From positions 1 to 64,000 of the forward strand of contig NZ_QXJF01000001.1 of NCBI RefSeq assembly GCF_003670275.1: DNA of 64,000 bases, written 5' to 3'. This stretch comes from Helicobacter labetoulli (GTDB lineage Bacteria > Campylobacterota > Campylobacteria > Campylobacterales > Helicobacteraceae). Made by a program: the position numbers and the translations under genes. A model generated the notes under the pieces. That model was not told the DNA's origin. It saw only the letters and a list, made by a program, of their open reading frames with translations, and made no database searches. Positions 16,770-26,003 of the stretch are shown piece after piece. The number at the start of each line of letters is the position of its first letter. Positions within the stretch are counted from its first letter, which is position 1.

Positions 16770-17584
16770 TAAAACATCTCTACTTTTTGCTGATGATAGT
16801 TAAAACCGAGCTTTTTAGGGTCATTTTCTCCAAAAGCAAGAAGTAAAATTTGGGGCAAAAACACAATGGGCAATGCGATATTATCACGATTATACGCTCT
16901 ACAAAGTCCAGCTCGTTTAGAATCCAACATCTCAAATTGACTTAATGAATGCGTAAGGATAAAATCTATCCCCAAATCTGCCAAATCAAAAAATAATCTT
17001 GCACTATTATATAACGCACTTTGCGAATTGCTCTGTAAGAGATGAGCATAATATTGTAATGCGATTGGATTTTCAAGCATTGTTAAATCAATTTTTTTAT
17101 AAAGTCCGTGATTTGTGCTTTTGGGTAAATGCCCTTGATAAGCTCCACGCACAATAATGGAGCTAAAGGGTGAAAATCTTTTTTGGATAAGAGATTCAAA
17201 ATTGATAGTATTTAACAAATCTGGTAGATAACTCATCTGCACCTTACTATCATAAAGCAAGTTAAAGCGATGTAAAAATTGCTGTTCAATATCACGCATA
17301 AGTTCAGAATCTGATTCTATAAGTGTTTTAGCATACAACGCATTAGCATACGCATCTTCTTCTAAAAAAACAAGCGTGGCATTCAGCGAGTTTGCCAAGG
17401 CAAGATTGTAGGCGACATTACGCAACAACACATCTTTTTGCACAAACCTTGCAAAATATCCACCACAATCAAGCAATGAATCTTTTGGCTTTATTATCTC
17501 AAGCTGCAATCTCCAAAAAAGCTCTCCTGTGCTGGTTAGCAACGCTTTGGCGTTTTCATATCTGCCATATATAATATACTTCAT
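16769..17584 (-). CDS. HdrB/SdhE-like protein lacking the CCG cysteines
   Basis: The 271 residues follow the plan of heterodisulfide reductase subunit B. The N terminus KYIIYGRYENA parallels the HdrB start, DCGGYF at 39-44 sits where the first CCG motif belongs, and RNVAYNLALANSLNATLVFLEED parallels the HdrB segment before its CxxC. In the C-terminal half LGIDFILTHSLSQFEML replaces the second cysteine motif, and ALPIVFLPQILLLAFGENDPKKLGFNYH is a near-textbook HdrB ending. Only Cys40 and Cys228 remain, so the unusual [4Fe-4S] clusters cannot form. It lies three bases after the FrdB/SdhB-like gene. Function unknown; probably structural or regulatory. Confidence 0.72.
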   Translation of the reverse strand: MKYIIYGRYENAKALLTSTGELFWRLQLEIIKPKDSLLDCGGYFARFVQKDVLLRNVAYNLALANSLNATLVFLEEDAYANALYAKTLIESDSELMRDIEQQFLHRFNLLYDSKVQMSYLPDLLNTINFESLIQKRFSPFSSIIVRGAYQGHLPKSTNHGLYKKIDLTMLENPIALQYYAHLLQSNSQSALYNSARLFFDLADLGIDFILTHSLSQFEMLDSKRAGLCRAYNRDNIALPIVFLPQILLLAFGENDPKKLGFNYHQQKVEMF

Positions 17585-17587
17585 AGC

Positions 17588-18250
17588 CTAAATCTCCTTG
17601 AGTGTGTATAAATGACTGAATTGCTTGTGTTTTGTCCTAAGCACAAGCTCTATAAATTCCCATATTTCCTCATCAAGTGCAGTGCCGCGTGGATATACCA
17701 TATCTGTCAAACTTACAAAGTTTAAAACTCCACTTTGATGCTCAATCACCCACTCTAAAATCTCGCCAAGCTTCTCTGGGTGGCGAGCAAGTAACCATTT
17801 AAGATACAAGAAAAATCCATCTCCTAAATACTCATCATTACTCATCGGCGTAATGAGATTAAGCAAAAGATATTTATCTAGCTCTTCTCTCTCCTCAACA
17901 CTCAAAAAGTCCGCCCACGCAAAAAATGTATCATATTTTTTTCTCAACGCCTTTTTATCAATAAGTAAATCTTTATACGCATAATAAGTGCTTATAGGCT
18001 CAATCTGCCATTCATTGCCAAATCGTTGAGTCAAATCAATCATTTCAAGATTCTCAAAAATAGCAATACCATTAATCCGCAATGCCAAATGCTCCACATC
18101 ACAGGCATATCCACTTATTTCTTGGCTCAAAAATATAAGCAAATCTCGCAAAGTTTGATTGCTTTTTACCTGAAAAGATAGCTTTTTATAATAAGGGAGA
18201 TAATCCACACCTGCTTCAAATGCAAAAACCTCTAATTGCACCTTATCCAT
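17588..18250 (-). CDS. FrdB/SdhB-like protein lacking iron-sulfur cysteines
   Basis: The 220 residues align by eye with fumarate reductase/succinate dehydrogenase iron-sulfur subunits. LEVFAFEAG starts a beta-grasp fold, RINGIAIF (59-66) replaces the usual NG segment after the [2Fe-2S] cysteines, and WQIEPISTYYAYKDLLID (82-98) matches the conserved IxPLxxxxxxKDLxxD. The C-terminal half, with YLGDGFFLYLKWLLARHPE and GVLNFVSLTDMVYP (174-187), mirrors the cluster-binding helical domain. Only Cys50 remains of about eleven cysteines. It probably pairs with the HdrB-like protein encoded next. Known Campylobacterota families of this kind carry DUF names; I believe DUF5644 applies. Confidence 0.72.
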   Translation of the reverse strand: MDKVQLEVFAFEAGVDYLPYYKKLSFQVKSNQTLRDLLIFLSQEISGYACDVEHLALRINGIAIFENLEMIDLTQRFGNEWQIEPISTYYAYKDLLIDKKALRKKYDTFFAWADFLSVEEREELDKYLLLNLITPMSNDEYLGDGFFLYLKWLLARHPEKLGEILEWVIEHQSGVLNFVSLTDMVYPRGTALDEEIWEFIELVLRTKHKQFSHLYTLKEI

Positions 18251-18333
18251 TAAAACTCCTTAGCCTTATAGATTCTATTCTTAAATGCCCCGATTGTAGC
18301 ACATTTCATTTGCACTATCCCTTAAAAGGTTAA

Positions 18334-18825
18334 TTATTTTTTAAAAAATCTACCATTTTCTGGATTTAACGCAAAGGCGAGATTGGACTGCTCTAGCCCC
18401 TCTCTTTGAATAGATTCAATCTCTTGTAGCTCTTCTTCTGAAAAGTTATAAAAGCAAGGGTGGCTTACATTGGTAAAAAGTGGAATCTCACGCAACAAAT
18501 CGTTATCGTGAAGCAGAATCTGCACAATTCCCTCATACTCAATGCTTACAAAGCTCCCAATATTTTCACTCCCAAACCCCGCCTCAAAACTCATACAGCC
18601 CTCGTGCAACTCTATGCTTTCAAAAGTGTATCCCGCCAAAACAAAAAGCGTAATCTCATTAAAAGTGCTTGTGATATGTTCGGGTAGCTGTGGAGAGAAA
18701 CTTGCTTTTTTCATATCACACAAAATGTTGAAATTAACACTATTTTGAACTAAAAACTGCAAAATATCCCGCGTATGTGTGTTCATTACCGACTTAAACT
18801 GCGGCTGAAAGAGTATCTTGCGCAT
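18334..18825 (-). CDS. Hypothetical protein overlapping pepF
   Basis: This soluble acidic protein of 163 residues has no recognised domain. The predicted pattern is mixed alpha/beta with several hydrophobic strands (EITLFVLAGYTFESIEL, FVSIEYEGIVQILLHD). The start at 18825 lies inside the last 32 bases of pepF but has a strong TAAGGAG seven bases upstream, so I keep it over the internal ATG at 18786. It is very likely translationally coupled to pepF. Confidence 0.65.
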   Translation of the reverse strand: MRKILFQPQFKSVMNTHTRDILQFLVQNSVNFNILCDMKKASFSPQLPEHITSTFNEITLFVLAGYTFESIELHEGCMSFEAGFGSENIGSFVSIEYEGIVQILLHDNDLLREIPLFTNVSHPCFYNFSEEELQEIESIQREGLEQSNLAFALNPENGRFFKK

Positions 18826-20620
18826 TGACTAGCTCCTTAAACTCCGTAAGCATTTTTTGCACTTCATTCATACCGATGAGCCAAAACTTATCACTTTCTA
18901 GATTCAGCCCAAACGCACTGATTAGCTCTTTGGGACTCTTGCTTCCCCCAAGCGATAAAAATTCCGTATATTTTTGGATAAATTTCTCTTTGTTGCGTGG
19001 TGTTTTTTGAGATTTGTATAAGCCAAAAAGAGCCAAAACAAGCAATTGTCCATAGCTATACGCATAGCAATAAAAAGGTGAATGCACAAAATGAGGAATA
19101 TAACACCACCAGCTTTCATAATTCTTGCTTAACTCAAGGCTTTCCCCAAACATTCTCTCATTTTCTTCACGCCAGATTCTATCAAAATCCTCCGCCTTAA
19201 GCTCATCACTTAGAGCGTGAATCCTCCGCTCAAAATGTGTCATTGTAACTTGACGAAAGAGTGTTGAGAAAATATCTTCTAGCTTCCCAGCATAAAGCGG
19301 AATCAGCTCATCTTTATGGAGAGAATTTTTCAATGTATCAAAAAGTAGCATTTCAGCAAAAACAGAGGCGGTTTCTGCCGTAGTAAGTGGCGTGTCCATA
19401 TTGAGATAACCTTGAGTTTTTGAAAGCTCTTGGTGAATCATATGCCCAAACTCGTGAGCGATTGTAAAAACATCACGACGAGAATTTGTGTAGTTTAAAA
19501 GCACATAGGGGTGAGCGCTTGGCACACTTCCGTGGCTAAAAGCCCCACCGCGTTTATTTGCCATAGGGTGTGAATCTACCCAGCCTTTTTTCAATGCCTT
19601 TGAAGCTATGTCTTTAAACTCCTTGCTAAAATCTCCAAACGACTTTAGCACAAGCTTCAAGGCGTCATTATAGCTCACATCACTTTGCTTAGATTCAAGT
19701 GGTGCGTAACGATCATAGTCTTTTAAACGCTTAATGCCAAGCAACTTTGCCTTTATCGTGTAATATTCTCCAACAAGCCCATAATGCGAACTCACAATAT
19801 CAATGAGCTTATCGACACTTTTTTGTGTCGCACCATTACTTAAATGCCGAAAAGATTCAGGGAGTTTGTATCCACGCAACGACTGCATAATATTTAAATC
19901 CTTACACACCATATTGAGAATATAGCTTAATAGATGGCGTGATTTTTTAAGCTTTTTGGTAAAGATTTTTTGAGCTTCTTTACGCACACTGCGTTTAGAA
20001 TGATGTAACAAACTAAGTATCTCTTCTTCACTTAAACTAGCTTTTTGTTTTTTAATCTTTTTTTGCACAGGGCTTTTGGTGTTTGCTTTGTCATTTGGTA
20101 TAGGATTTTTAAAACTAAGATGAGATAAATGCTCATCAAAAAGCCGAGAAAATGCCCCCACACCAACCGGTGAAGTAGCCAAAAGCACCCTTTCTTCTTT
20201 AAGTGAGAGACTAAACTCATCTTGCTCAATAAGCTTTTGTAAAAAATAGGAGTATTGTGGGCTAGATTCAATACATTCTTGCCGCTTATGCTGTGGGAGT
20301 TTGCAAAACTCTAGTTCAAAAAATAGCACGAGATTCTGAATCTGTGTAGTTTGCAGCTCATATTTGGCGTATATATCACCTTGTGTGGTATCTTTAGCAA
20401 AGCCCAAAAATACAAAGGTCATAACCCGTCCAATACCCTCTAAAATATCCTCATATTCCTTGATAACCGCACAAAACCCCTGTGGCTCTATCTCACTTAG
20501 CTTGCCTTCATATTTTTTAGCAAACTGCTTGGCATCACGCTTGAGAGAAAGCATAAATCGCTCAAGCTGCTCTTCACTCCTAAAAAGTGCCTTTAAATCC
20601 CATTCTGTAGTTTCTATCAT
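18794..20620 (-). CDS. pepF: Oligoendopeptidase F (M3 metallopeptidase)
   Basis: This 608-residue protein has the M3 zinc motif HEFGH at about 390-394 and the third ligand Glu in TAETASVFAEMLLF about 25 residues later, plus the RGGAFSHG segment ahead of the active site. M3 oligoendopeptidases cleave short peptides in the cytoplasm. A lysine-rich linker near residues 175-200 (PVQKKIKKQKASLSEEE) is longer than I expect and may be disordered. It lies 33 bases after hisS on the same strand. Confidence 0.93.
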   Translation of the reverse strand: MIETTEWDLKALFRSEEQLERFMLSLKRDAKQFAKKYEGKLSEIEPQGFCAVIKEYEDILEGIGRVMTFVFLGFAKDTTQGDIYAKYELQTTQIQNLVLFFELEFCKLPQHKRQECIESSPQYSYFLQKLIEQDEFSLSLKEERVLLATSPVGVGAFSRLFDEHLSHLSFKNPIPNDKANTKSPVQKKIKKQKASLSEEEILSLLHHSKRSVRKEAQKIFTKKLKKSRHLLSYILNMVCKDLNIMQSLRGYKLPESFRHLSNGATQKSVDKLIDIVSSHYGLVGEYYTIKAKLLGIKRLKDYDRYAPLESKQSDVSYNDALKLVLKSFGDFSKEFKDIASKALKKGWVDSHPMANKRGGAFSHGSVPSAHPYVLLNYTNSRRDVFTIAHEFGHMIHQELSKTQGYLNMDTPLTTAETASVFAEMLLFDTLKNSLHKDELIPLYAGKLEDIFSTLFRQVTMTHFERRIHALSDELKAEDFDRIWREENERMFGESLELSKNYESWWCYIPHFVHSPFYCYAYSYGQLLVLALFGLYKSQKTPRNKEKFIQKYTEFLSLGGSKSPKELISAFGLNLESDKFWLIGMNEVQKMLTEFKELVNAQDTLSAAV

Positions 20621-20653
20621 TCCTCGCTCCTTTTTTAAAGTTTGTATATCATC

Positions 20654-22003
20654 TCAAATCTTTAGCTCCTCTAGCTCATCTTCTTGAATGAGTGTCAAAG
20701 CTTTAAGGAAGCTTAGCTTATCCATTTGCATACCTGAAGTCATATTTTTCAAAGTAAGCGTTTTTGAGTTAAACTCACTCTCACCAATTACGATAACAAA
20801 CTCGTGTCCTTTGGCATTAGCATAGCCAAACTGCTTTTTAAGCTTACTCACCTCTGGATAAACTTCAATGGGGACTTTTGAGCGGCGGAAAGATTCTGCT
20901 AGAAAATGCGCGTAACCAAAATACGCACGATCCATACAAACAATAAGCGCACGAGCGGAAGTTGCCTTTTTATCAAGTAAATTTAGCTCTTCAAGTGCTG
21001 CTAAAAGCCTATCAATACCAATGCTCGCACCCACACCACTCATTTTATCCTTAGAAAAGGTGCGTGTGAGATTATCATACCGCCCACCTGAACACACGCT
21101 CCCTATACTTTTTAGGGCATTCAGCGTTGTTTCATACACAATCCCGGTGTAATACCCAAGCCCTCTAGCGATTGAAAAATTCACACGATAAGTATCCCTA
21201 TCCATTTGTAAAGGCTCTAGCACCGTATACAAGGCTTTTAAATCCTTTATGCCTTCCCTTGTATTTTCATTCCACTCTTCCATAAATGATATTTGTTTGA
21301 AAAAGCTCTCACTATCGCCCTGCTGCTTGATTGAAGTATATTCTAGCAGATTATCAGCTTGAGTGCTAGAAAGACTAAGCTCTTTTTGTAGTTCCGCACT
21401 TACAGCCTCTTTTCCAATCTTATCTAACTTATCAATAATCCGCAAAGTCGCATTGACATTCCGCTCCCCTACAATGCCGCAATACTCGCAGATTCCATTT
21501 AAGATTTTACGATGATTAAGCCAAATAGTAAATTCATCTATGCCAAGCCCCACAAGCGAAGCGTATATCACTTGCAGAATCTCCGCATCACAAGAGATAC
21601 TATCACTCCCAATAAAGTCAAAATCACATTGTGTAAATTCCCTATATCGCCCCCTTTGCGCTCTCTCTCCACGAAACACATTCCCAATAGCAAAGCGTTT
21701 AAAAGGCAAATCCACTTCGTTTTTATATTGCGAGACAAAGCGTGCTAAAGGCACAGTCAAATCAAAACGCAACGCTACATCTCTATCCCCGTGATCCTTA
21801 AAGCGATACAATTCTTTTTGAATCTCTTCACTCCCCTGCTTTACAAGCACTTCAGCATATTCCAAATGCGGCGTCTCAATGGGGACAAATCCAAAGTTCA
21901 TAAACACACTGCTAACCTTACTTAACAAATGAGCTTTAGCAAGAGCCTCTTTGGGTAATCTATCCTTAAAGCCACTAAGTGTGCGGGGTGTGATAAGTGC
22001 CAT
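20654..22003 (-). CDS. hisS: Histidyl-tRNA synthetase
   Basis: This class II synthetase of 449 residues has the HisRS signatures: [10 protein letters not shown] (motif 1 region), [19 protein letters not shown] (motif 2), the HisA segments [11 protein letters not shown] and CSGGRYDNL, and motif 3 [10 protein letters not shown]. The C-terminal anticodon-binding domain starts near residue 340. It charges tRNA-His. AGGAGG precedes the start. It is divergent from waaF, an arrangement I recall from H. pylori (HP1190/HP1191). Confidence 0.96.
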   Translation of the reverse strand: MALITPRTLSGFKDRLPKEALAKAHLLSKVSSVFMNFGFVPIETPHLEYAEVLVKQGSEEIQKELYRFKDHGDRDVALRFDLTVPLARFVSQYKNEVDLPFKRFAIGNVFRGERAQRGRYREFTQCDFDFIGSDSISCDAEILQVIYASLVGLGIDEFTIWLNHRKILNGICEYCGIVGERNVNATLRIIDKLDKIGKEAVSAELQKELSLSSTQADNLLEYTSIKQQGDSESFFKQISFMEEWNENTREGIKDLKALYTVLEPLQMDRDTYRVNFSIARGLGYYTGIVYETTLNALKSIGSVCSGGRYDNLTRTFSKDKMSGVGASIGIDRLLAALEELNLLDKKATSARALIVCMDRAYFGYAHFLAESFRRSKVPIEVYPEVSKLKKQFGYANAKGHEFVIVIGESEFNSKTLTLKNMTSGMQMDKLSFLKALTLIQEDELEELKI

Positions 22004-22086
22004 TATAAAACCTCCTAGAATAAAAAAGCAAAATTTTAACCTATTAAAATTCCAAAACTCTACATTTTTTGGTGCGATGTTTAGAT

Positions 22087-22120
22087 TTTTTAAGATAAAT
22101 GCAAGATTTTATCTTAAAAA
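22087..22120. repeat. AT-rich perfect inverted repeat between hisS and waaF
   Basis: Arms TTTTTAAGATAAA (22087-22099) and TTTATCTTAAAAA (22108-22120) form a 13-bp perfect hairpin with an 8-base loop. It lies in the divergent hisS-waaF intergenic region, so it is more likely an operator or part of an untranslated leader than a terminator. No regulator can be assigned. Confidence 0.5.
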
Positions 22121-22195
22121 TGTTGTATTTCGGCTATATTTTTAACTATTTTTATTCTCACATACTTTAATTTTTGAATTTTTTGGCTTTTTCTT

Positions 22196-22204
22196 TGCTA
22201 CAAT
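22196..22204 (+). promoter_or_regulatory. Extended -10 promoter for waaF
   Basis: TGCTACAAT is an extended -10 element (TGn plus TACAAT). It predicts a transcript start near 22211. That leaves almost no leader for an ATG at 22222 but a normal one for TTG 22246. Confidence 0.55.
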
Positions 22205-22245
22205 TTTGACTTTATTGCATTATGCTAATTTGTGGAGTTAGAATC

Positions 22246-23430
22246 TTGTTTCAGTCTCATCATACAATTCATACCAAAGATGTTAAAAGCATTTTGTTGC
22301 GGCTGCCAAATTGGCTAGGCGATAGCGTTATGGTATCTTCTGCGTTTGAATGGCTTAAGCTTAGCTTCCCCTGTGCTGATTTTAGCCTTGTAGGCACAAA
22401 GGCGAGTTGTGGAATCTATGAGCGAGATTCACGCATTAAACATATTTTTATTGATGAAAGCAAAAAGGCTAAATCTAGAATCCTAGCCACAAAAGACTTA
22501 GCCAACGCCATAGGCAAACACGACTTAGCCATTACTTTTAGCAACACCTTTTTTTCTGCCCTGCTTTTGTATCTCATAAAAAGCCCTGTGCGTATAGGTT
22601 ACGCAAAAAACGCTCGTGGATTCTTGCTTACCCACGCATTAAAATTACAAAAGCAAAATTTACAAGGCAAAAAATATCATCAAGTGCTTTTATATCTCTC
22701 TCTCATCGCCCCACTTTTACAAGTAAGAGAGCAAGTAGCCCATAAGCTCACACAAGCAAATAACTCAAATAACACCCCAAAAGAGACAATCTCACACAAG
22801 ATTCTAATGCCAAATGAAATTTTAAATACCCTCTCAACAAAGCCTTTGCAACTTATTGCGGATTCTATACAGATTTGCTCAAATAAGCCTAACATCGGCA
22901 TAAATCCCGGTGCTGCCTTTGGAAGTGCCAAGCGATGGGAGCAGTCGTATTTTATAGAAGTTATACAATACTTTTTAGATAGAGAATATGAAGTCTATCT
23001 CTTTGGCTCAAGCGCTGAATCTAGTGCAAATACAGATATTGCTTCTGCCTTAAAGAATCATAAAAACTTACAATATTTTCATAATCTCACAGATAAAACA
23101 GGCTTAAGCGAATTAATTGACTATATCAACGCTATGAATGTTTTTATCACTAATGATAGCGGACCTATGCATATCGCCACAGCGTTGAAGGTCCCAATAG
23201 TAGCCATTTTTGGACCCACAGATATAAATGAAACAGCTCCGTATATCCCAACCCACACAGAGCAGTCCATTACCTTACTTCATATTGACTTGCCCTGCTC
23301 TCCTTGCAAAAAGCGTGAATGCCCTTTAAAACATCATAATTGTATGAAGCTCATCTCGCCACAAGAAGTTATCACTTCTACACTAAGAGTGCTAGAAAAT
23401 CAACCAAAAAGGCTAAATAATGATAATTGA
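22246..23430 (+). CDS. waaF: ADP-heptose:LPS heptosyltransferase II
   Basis: This GT9-family enzyme of about 394 residues has LLRLPNWLGDSVM near the start, the nucleotide-sugar site NPGAAFGSAKRW, and TNDSGPMHIATALKVPIVAIFGPTD. It adds the second heptose to the LPS inner core. I take TTG 22246 as start because GGAG lies eight bases upstream and the promoter sits just before it. The in-frame ATG at 22222 lacks a Shine-Dalgarno but cannot be excluded. It overlaps the next gene by 11 bases. Confidence 0.9.
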   Translation: MFQSHHTIHTKDVKSILLRLPNWLGDSVMVSSAFEWLKLSFPCADFSLVGTKASCGIYERDSRIKHIFIDESKKAKSRILATKDLANAIGKHDLAITFSNTFFSALLLYLIKSPVRIGYAKNARGFLLTHALKLQKQNLQGKKYHQVLLYLSLIAPLLQVREQVAHKLTQANNSNNTPKETISHKILMPNEILNTLSTKPLQLIADSIQICSNKPNIGINPGAAFGSAKRWEQSYFIEVIQYFLDREYEVYLFGSSAESSANTDIASALKNHKNLQYFHNLTDKTGLSELIDYINAMNVFITNDSGPMHIATALKVPIVAIFGPTDINETAPYIPTHTEQSITLLHIDLPCSPCKKRECPLKHHNCMKLISPQEVITSTLRVLENQPKRLNNDN

Positions 23431-24016
23431 CGCACATAGCTCCACACCATTGCAACGCTACAAGATTCTAAGCAACACCATAACCCCCCGCCCAATCGCG
23501 TGGGTTAGCACGATTTTTCCAAGTGGCAATATAAACCTTGCACCATTTAGTTTTTTTGCCCCAATTAGCGTGAATCCACCCATTTTTTCACTTTGTATAA
23601 TGCAAAAAAGTGATGGTAGTCAAAAAGATACTTTTAGAAATATCATACAATCAAAAAAGGCTACTATCAGTATGTGTGAGCTTTCACATCTTCAAGCCTT
23701 GCAAGATTCTAGTGATGAGCTAGACTACAATGTCAGTGAGGCAAATGAGTTTGACATTCCACTTGAGATTATAGAATCTAACTATCCACCCGTGCCACAA
23801 GGGATAAAAGTCGCTTTTATGTGTGAGCTATATGATGTGCTAGAGCTTGGCGATAGTAAAAGTGTGCTACTTGAAGCAAAAAGCTTTTATATCGCTGATG
23901 AGCTTTACACAAAAGATTTAAACTTTTTGCCACAATTTATTGGACGCGTAGGGCGTATATACAAAAGCCCGGGCAGTCAAATATTCTTACAAAATAACCA
24001 CGAGAAAAAGGACTGA
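23420..24016 (+). CDS. Flavin reductase-like FMN-binding protein
   Basis: The 198 residues form a split-barrel flavoprotein. TPRPIAWVSTIFPSGNINLAPFSFFAPISVNPPIFSLCI is the family-defining segment, and FIGRVGRIY closes the barrel. Members reduce or bind FMN. The specific electron acceptor is unknown. It sits between waaF (11-base overlap) and dapE (one-base gap), so these are cotranscribed without obvious functional unity. Confidence 0.85.
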   Translation: MIIDAHSSTPLQRYKILSNTITPRPIAWVSTIFPSGNINLAPFSFFAPISVNPPIFSLCIMQKSDGSQKDTFRNIIQSKKATISMCELSHLQALQDSSDELDYNVSEANEFDIPLEIIESNYPPVPQGIKVAFMCELYDVLELGDSKSVLLEAKSFYIADELYTKDLNFLPQFIGRVGRIYKSPGSQIFLQNNHEKKD

Positions 24017-24017
24017 T

Positions 24018-25181
24018 ATGCCCGTGTCTTTACTTAAAGAGTTGATTAGATTACCGAGTGTTACGCCCAAAGAATGTGGGATTTACACAATAATCAAAGC
24101 AAGGCTTGAGCAGATTCAATCGCCACTTTTAGAAAAAATTGTCATTGAGCAGGAAAATGAGGGGGTAAAAAACCTCTTCTACCTCTTTTATCCAAAAGGT
24201 AGCGATGTAAGCACATTGCCCCATTTTTGCTTCGCAGGACACATTGATGTCGTCCCCACAGGTGAAAATTGGCAGTATGAACCATTCTCTGCTAAAGAAG
24301 TAGATGGATATATCTATGGCAGGGGAACACAGGATATGAAAGGCGGTGTAAGTGCCTTTGTGAGTGCGATTTGCCAAAGTTTAGAATCTCAAAGCCTTGT
24401 AGATTGTATGCTCTCTATCCTGCTTACAAGCGATGAAGAAGGGGAAAGAACTTATGGCACAAAAATTATGCTAGAAGAGCTACAAAAACGCGATTTGCTT
24501 CCGCATTGCTGCATTGTCGCCGAGCCTACAAGCACACATCACACAGGCGATATGCTAAAAATCGGTCGCCGCGGCTCCATTAATGGCACACTCATCATTG
24601 AAGGCAAACAAGGGCACGCCGCCTATCCGCAAAAATGTCTTAATCCCATAGAATTGCTTGGGAGCAGACTTGGGCTTTTGGCTGGAGTGAATCTTGATAA
24701 TGGCAATAGCTATTTTGAGCCGAGCAAACTTGTGATAACCGATATTCGCGGTGGTATGGAGGTCGTGAATGTAACGCCACAGAATCTTAAAATAATGTTT
24801 AATGTAAGGAACTCTCCCTTAAGCGATGAAGATTCTATCCGCACATATATAGAATCTACTCTTGCCACATTGCCCTATACGCTGACACTCAAAACAAGCT
24901 CCCTGCCCTTTATCACTGAAAGCAACACAGAACTTGTAAAATCACTCAATGCCGTGATTGAAGCAAAGATAGGCAGAAAGGCGGAGCTTAGCACAAGTGG
25001 TGGAACAAGCGATGCGAGGTTTTTCTCTGCTTTTGGTGTCAAAGTGGTAGAACTTGGCGTCCCAAATGATAGAATCCACGCCATCAATGAGCGAGTAAAA
25101 ATAGATGATATTCTCATACTGCACGATATTTTCATTGATTTTCTAGCAATTTTTAAAAATAGTGCTAAAAAATTTGTTTGA
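24018..25181 (+). CDS. dapE: Succinyl-diaminopimelate desuccinylase
   Basis: This M20-family metalloenzyme of 387 residues has zinc ligands visible in FAGHIDVVPTGENW and RGTQDMKGG, the catalytic Glu in TSDEEGERTYGT, a ligand in IVAEPTSTHHTGDMLKIGRRGS, and the late His in NDRIHAINERV. It releases succinate from N-succinyl-LL-diaminopimelate in lysine and peptidoglycan synthesis. Its length and motif order match DapE. Confidence 0.93.
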   Translation: MPVSLLKELIRLPSVTPKECGIYTIIKARLEQIQSPLLEKIVIEQENEGVKNLFYLFYPKGSDVSTLPHFCFAGHIDVVPTGENWQYEPFSAKEVDGYIYGRGTQDMKGGVSAFVSAICQSLESQSLVDCMLSILLTSDEEGERTYGTKIMLEELQKRDLLPHCCIVAEPTSTHHTGDMLKIGRRGSINGTLIIEGKQGHAAYPQKCLNPIELLGSRLGLLAGVNLDNGNSYFEPSKLVITDIRGGMEVVNVTPQNLKIMFNVRNSPLSDEDSIRTYIESTLATLPYTLTLKTSSLPFITESNTELVKSLNAVIEAKIGRKAELSTSGGTSDARFFSAFGVKVVELGVPNDRIHAINERVKIDDILILHDIFIDFLAIFKNSAKKFV

Positions 25182-25217
25182 GTTTAGAATCTACACAATC
25201 TATAAAAGGAGTTATAA

Positions 25218-25880
25218 ATGGCAATTATCGCACAAGCTAGGACATTAGAGTGGTTTTTTAAAGCTTACCCACAGCTCAATGTCGTAAAAGAATATATCTC
25301 TCAAGCTCTCAATCCGCAAAGTGAGATTCATAAAAGAATTTCAACACTTCAAATTCCACAATCTCAAGATAGAATTGAAGTGAGCTATCCCCTTGAATAC
25401 GGCATTAGAGCCATTGAGCAAAGCTATTATCTTAAGCCTATGAAAAACGCATTTTTTGAAACACACAAAGCCTATTTAGACTTTCAACTTGTAGTAAGCG
25501 GTTATGAATATATGTGTATTGGCGATAAAGACACTTTTGATGTGAAGATTCCTTATGATGAAGCTAGGGATTTAATCGTGTATGAAAACACCCTACCACA
25601 GAATCTTTGCTTAAGTAATACAAATACCAAAGGAACGCAAACACAGCAAGATTCTAGCAATAATCAAAATAGAATGCTAGAATCTTGCTATACACTCCCA
25701 AACAACGAAACTTTAAATGCCCCTTACCGCACACAGATTCTTTTAAGTAGTGGGGATTTGGCTATATTTTTTCCAGAAGACACACACGCTGGGGGCTTAG
25801 AGCCAACACCTGATATACTCCCACATTCTAAAATTATCAAAAAAAGTGTGCTAAAAGTCCCGGTAAGCCTGATTCTCTAA
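25218..25880 (+). CDS. YhcH/YjgK/YiaL-family protein
   Basis: The family core is clear: FETHKAYLDFQLVVSGYEYMCIGD, then SSGDLAIFFPEDTHAGGL with candidate metal-binding His and Glu residues. Members are cupin-like proteins linked to sugar metabolism (EbgC, NanQ) but often of uncertain role. At 220 residues it is longer than the usual 150 or so. The excess is a Ser/Asn/Gln/Thr-rich linker at about 133-160. AAAGGAG precedes the ATG. Confidence 0.82.
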   Translation: MAIIAQARTLEWFFKAYPQLNVVKEYISQALNPQSEIHKRISTLQIPQSQDRIEVSYPLEYGIRAIEQSYYLKPMKNAFFETHKAYLDFQLVVSGYEYMCIGDKDTFDVKIPYDEARDLIVYENTLPQNLCLSNTNTKGTQTQQDSSNNQNRMLESCYTLPNNETLNAPYRTQILLSSGDLAIFFPEDTHAGGLEPTPDILPHSKIIKKSVLKVPVSLIL

Positions 25881-26003
25881 GGCAAGTGGTAAATTTAAAA
25901 ACTTGTAAATTAGAATCTCTAGCAAAACTCAATCAATCACTTGCGAGTCTGCTTTAAGTCCAAAATCTCTAAAAATAAATATGCTTTCGCCTAGAATCTC
26001 AGC

